A DNA stretch of 39,160 nt from contig CASFHD010000010.1 of NCBI GenBank assembly GCA_949294455.1, positions 1 to 39,160 of the forward strand. The letters run 5' to 3'. The position numbers and the translations under genes are program-made. Shown here in pieces: positions 37,453-39,160 of the stretch; within the stretch, counting starts at the first letter, position 1, and every line of letters starts with the position of its first letter. The notes beneath the pieces were generated by a model that did no database searches, was not told the DNA's origin, and saw only the letters and a list, made by a program, of their open reading frames with translations. This stretch comes from an uncultured Christensenella sp. (GTDB lineage Bacteria; Bacillota; Clostridia; Christensenellales; UBA1242).

Positions 37453-37851
37453 ATGCATAATAATATTCTGATTATTAATCTTTTAAAAGGAATAAATAGA
37501 AGAAAACAATTTAAAAATTCAGGTACAATTAGACAAAAAATTCATCAACCTAGAAGATATTATAATAAATTAAGTGAATTGCTAATTGTCTTTTTAGATT
37601 ATTTCAATAGTCTGGAATATTACTATCAAGAATTATTAACTCTAAAACAAGATTTTCGAGATGCTATTCAATATGCTATTGCCAAATGGATAAGTTGCTA
37701 TAATGAATTAGATTGTCTAGAATTATATAATTTAGAACCTTCAGATATAAAGTTTTTAAAAGAAAAAATTAATATGGCATCGAATTTAATTGACAATGCA
37801 CAAAAAATTATAGATAGAATAAAAGAAAAAGATTGTATAACGAAACAATGA
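37453..37851 (+). CDS. Small basic helical protein, unknown (first of three)
   Basis: 132 residues: a basic head (RRKQFKNS, RQKIHQPRRYY) followed by helices rich in Tyr and Leu. No signal peptide or membrane segment, so cytoplasmic. Ends with TGA, showing that UGA is a stop here. 20 bases to the next gene. The basic N-terminus would suit a nucleic acid or membrane surface. Not recognised. Confidence 0.7.
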   Translation: MHNNILIINLLKGINRRKQFKNSGTIRQKIHQPRRYYNKLSELLIVFLDYFNSLEYYYQELLTLKQDFRDAIQYAIAKWISCYNELDCLELYNLEPSDIKFLKEKINMASNLIDNAQKIIDRIKEKDCITKQ

Positions 37852-37871
37852 TAAAATTAATAGGAGAAATT

Positions 37872-38348
37872 ATGAATTATTATGAATTAAGGACAGATTT
37901 ACAAAATATATCATCTTCATTAAGAAGTGTGTTAACTTTAATAACAGATGTAAAGTCAAATCAAAGAACCAATGATACATTTTTAAAAGACATTAATAGG
38001 GATTTAAAAGTTTTATTAGATAAAACAGTATCAAGTTTATCATCATTACAAAACAATTTATCAAAGATTGAAAATAATACTAATAAATTGTTAGATTCTT
38101 GTCAAGATAATAGCGAATTATTGAAAGTTATCAAAAATTCAACAAATTATAGTATAACAATAAAAACAATTGAAATTTTGTCTAATATTTTAAAAGATTT
38201 GCAAGCGAAAAAAATTACCACTACTCTTGCAGAACTTGAAAGAAGTGCTGTTATTACAGAATATCAAGATGCCTTTGATGGTTATATGCCTAAGTCAATA
38301 AAAATATTAAACAAAGCAATCATGCAACAGATAGATAGTTTAAAATAA
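37872..38348 (+). CDS. Coiled-coil protein, unknown (second of three)
   Basis: 158 residues, nearly all helix with heptad-like Leu/Ile spacing (DINRDLKVLLDKTVSSLSSLQNNL and following). Such repetitive hydrophobic-polar helices usually make coiled coils. AGGAG (37862-37866) fixes the ATG at 37872, rather than the ATG at 37848 or the TTG at 37833 that overlap the previous gene. Unrecognised; similar low-complexity helical proteins occur as phage/virion or scaffold parts, but no such neighbour is seen. Confidence 0.72.
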   Translation: MNYYELRTDLQNISSSLRSVLTLITDVKSNQRTNDTFLKDINRDLKVLLDKTVSSLSSLQNNLSKIENNTNKLLDSCQDNSELLKVIKNSTNYSITIKTIEILSNILKDLQAKKITTTLAELERSAVITEYQDAFDGYMPKSIKILNKAIMQQIDSLK

Positions 38349-38372
38349 ATTTTATAAATAAAGAGGAAAATT

Positions 38373-38630
38373 ATGGATAATATGTTATTATATGATTACA
38401 GAAAATTAGTAATTGAAAATGATAGCGAGGGAACTAGAAAAAATATACAAAGAATAAATAACAATCGAAAAGAGTTAGAAGAAAAATTTAAGAAAGCGTT
38501 AGAACAAGCAGATGCCCTTGAACGTAAAGCAAAAGCATTATTAGAGAAATATGGTATAGAAAAATATGGACATAAAAAAGATAATAGCCAACAAAAAGAA
38601 AATGAACAAAAGTTAGAAAAATTATTATAA
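38373..38630 (+). CDS. Small charged coiled-coil protein, unknown (third of three)
   Basis: 85 residues. After an MDNMLLYDYRKL start it is an uninterrupted, highly charged helix (KELEEKFKKALEQADALERKAKALLEKYG) with a Lys/Glu-rich tail. GAGG before the ATG, 24 bases after the previous stop. Together with the two genes before it, forms one transcription unit of helical proteins. No family recognised. Confidence 0.72.
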   Translation: MDNMLLYDYRKLVIENDSEGTRKNIQRINNNRKELEEKFKKALEQADALERKAKALLEKYGIEKYGHKKDNSQQKENEQKLEKLL

Positions 38631-39082
38631 AAAAGCTTTTATGAAAAGTTTAGTCTTTTAGTTTAATAAATAAAAAAAATGTAAAAATAAAAGAAAAATA
38701 AAAACTTCATACGAATTCTTATGTGATGTACACAATTTGTTATAATAATTGTAATTGAAAACCAAAATAGTAAACTTAAAATCATTACTATCTTTAAAAT
38801 TGTATTTGATATATTCAAGAAATAATAAAAATAAGATTTTTTGAAATTCTATTAAATATTTTTTTTCTGTATTAAAACAGATTAAAATAATATAAAGTTA
38901 GTATTAAATAGTAATTAAATTTACAATCACGCAACATAAAAATATAAAGTATAAAAACTAATTTTATCGTTATTTAAAACAGTTTGATATAGGTATATGC
39001 AATTGGAAATAAGGTATATAAATTTTAAAATAATAACCAAATAAAAAAAATGTAAAAAAATAAAAAAAGTTTTAAAAAACTG
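38631..39082. other. Non-coding AT-rich region
   Basis: No credible gene on either strand. A short inverted repeat ATAGTAA (38767-38773)/TTACTAT (38785-38791) and a TATAAT without a proper -35 (38741) are the only points of note. No clear terminator after the cassette. Confidence 0.45.
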
Positions 39083-39111
39083 TTGACAGAAAAAATAAGG
39101 TGTGATAATAT
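39083..39111 (+). promoter_or_regulatory. Promoter reading out of the right edge
   Basis: TTGACA (39083-39088), 17-base spacer ending in TGA, TAATAT (39106-39111). The transcript would begin about 39117-39119. Confidence 0.75.
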
Positions 39112-39116
39112 TACAA

Positions 39117-39133
39117 TGCAACGCAAAGTTGCA
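39117..39133 (+). other. Hairpin at the probable 5' end of the edge transcript
   Basis: TGCAAC (39117-39122), loop GCAAA, GTTGCA (39128-39133). A 15-codon open frame also begins at the ATG at 39116 and runs off the window; whether it is translated is not decided. Confidence 0.45.
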
Positions 39134-39160
39134 AGTACAATTTATCTTAATATATTTAGG

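Noticed and set aside
38927..39121. 64-codon minus-strand frame at the right edge
   Set aside because: Phe/Tyr/Ile-rich, no ribosome binding site, overlaps the forward promoter.
1..39160. CRISPR array, riboswitch or rRNA gene
   Set aside because: No regularly spaced repeats of CRISPR type, no conserved riboswitch core recognised before any gene, no rRNA segment seen.
1..39160. UGA read as tryptophan (Mollicutes-type code)
   Set aside because: Tryptophan is always TGG in conserved positions and the gene at 37453 ends at TGA; the AT richness alone does not imply recoding.

Overview
The window is about 39 kb of very AT-rich DNA from a Gram-positive, probably spore-forming bacterium. The evidence is the spore maturation pair spmA/spmB, Bacillota-type sepF and hflX, lspA without outer-membrane genes, AGGAGG ribosome binding sites, and TTGACA/TATAAT promoters. 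UGA is a normal stop and the standard code fits every gene. The style (large AT-rich surface proteins with Ig-like and InlB-type repeats, no LPXTG) suggests an uncultured gut clostridial lineage. That placement is inference; no rRNA gene is present.

Layout. 1-890: 3' part of an IS200/IS605 TnpA gene, its probable right-end hairpin, a terminator, then three strong hairpins. 898-5083: an RNase Z-like metallo-beta-lactamase-fold gene, a GT87-type membrane glycosyltransferase and hflX. 5219-5443: a tiny cysteine-rich protein. 6059-10249: a 1396-residue Ig-like surface protein with a signal peptide and C-terminal membrane anchor, behind a promoter region rich in inverted repeats. 10582-13258 (minus strand): a PAP2 phosphatase, tRNA-Ser(GGA), a possible 30-residue membrane peptide, and spmAB. 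13456-15012: tatD-rsmA. 15364-26121: a 3585-residue signal-anchored extracellular protein that fills more than a quarter of the window. 26483-28175: a small helical protein and an InlB-repeat lipoprotein. 28395-30179: sepF-lspA-rluD. 30256-30881: two small membrane proteins. 30984-34105: tig-clpP-clpX. 34505-34846: an Smr-domain gene that looks leaderless. 35173-37335: a membrane protein with four copies of a roughly 91-residue repeat. 37453-38630: three small, unrecognised, mostly helical proteins in one transcription unit. The window ends just after a good promoter whose product lies outside.

How the genes fit together. The core genes cover RNA/ribosome maturation (rsmA, rluD, hflX), protein folding and turnover (tig-clpP-clpX), division (sepF), lipoprotein processing (lspA, which would process the lipoprotein at 26907) and sporulation (spmAB). 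Between them lies an envelope theme: four large exported proteins attached in four different ways (C-terminal TM, N-terminal signal anchor, lipid, three TM segments). The least explained parts are the giant protein with its palindromic leader, the repeat protein at 35173, the three-gene cassette at 37453, and the hairpin cluster at 521-809.
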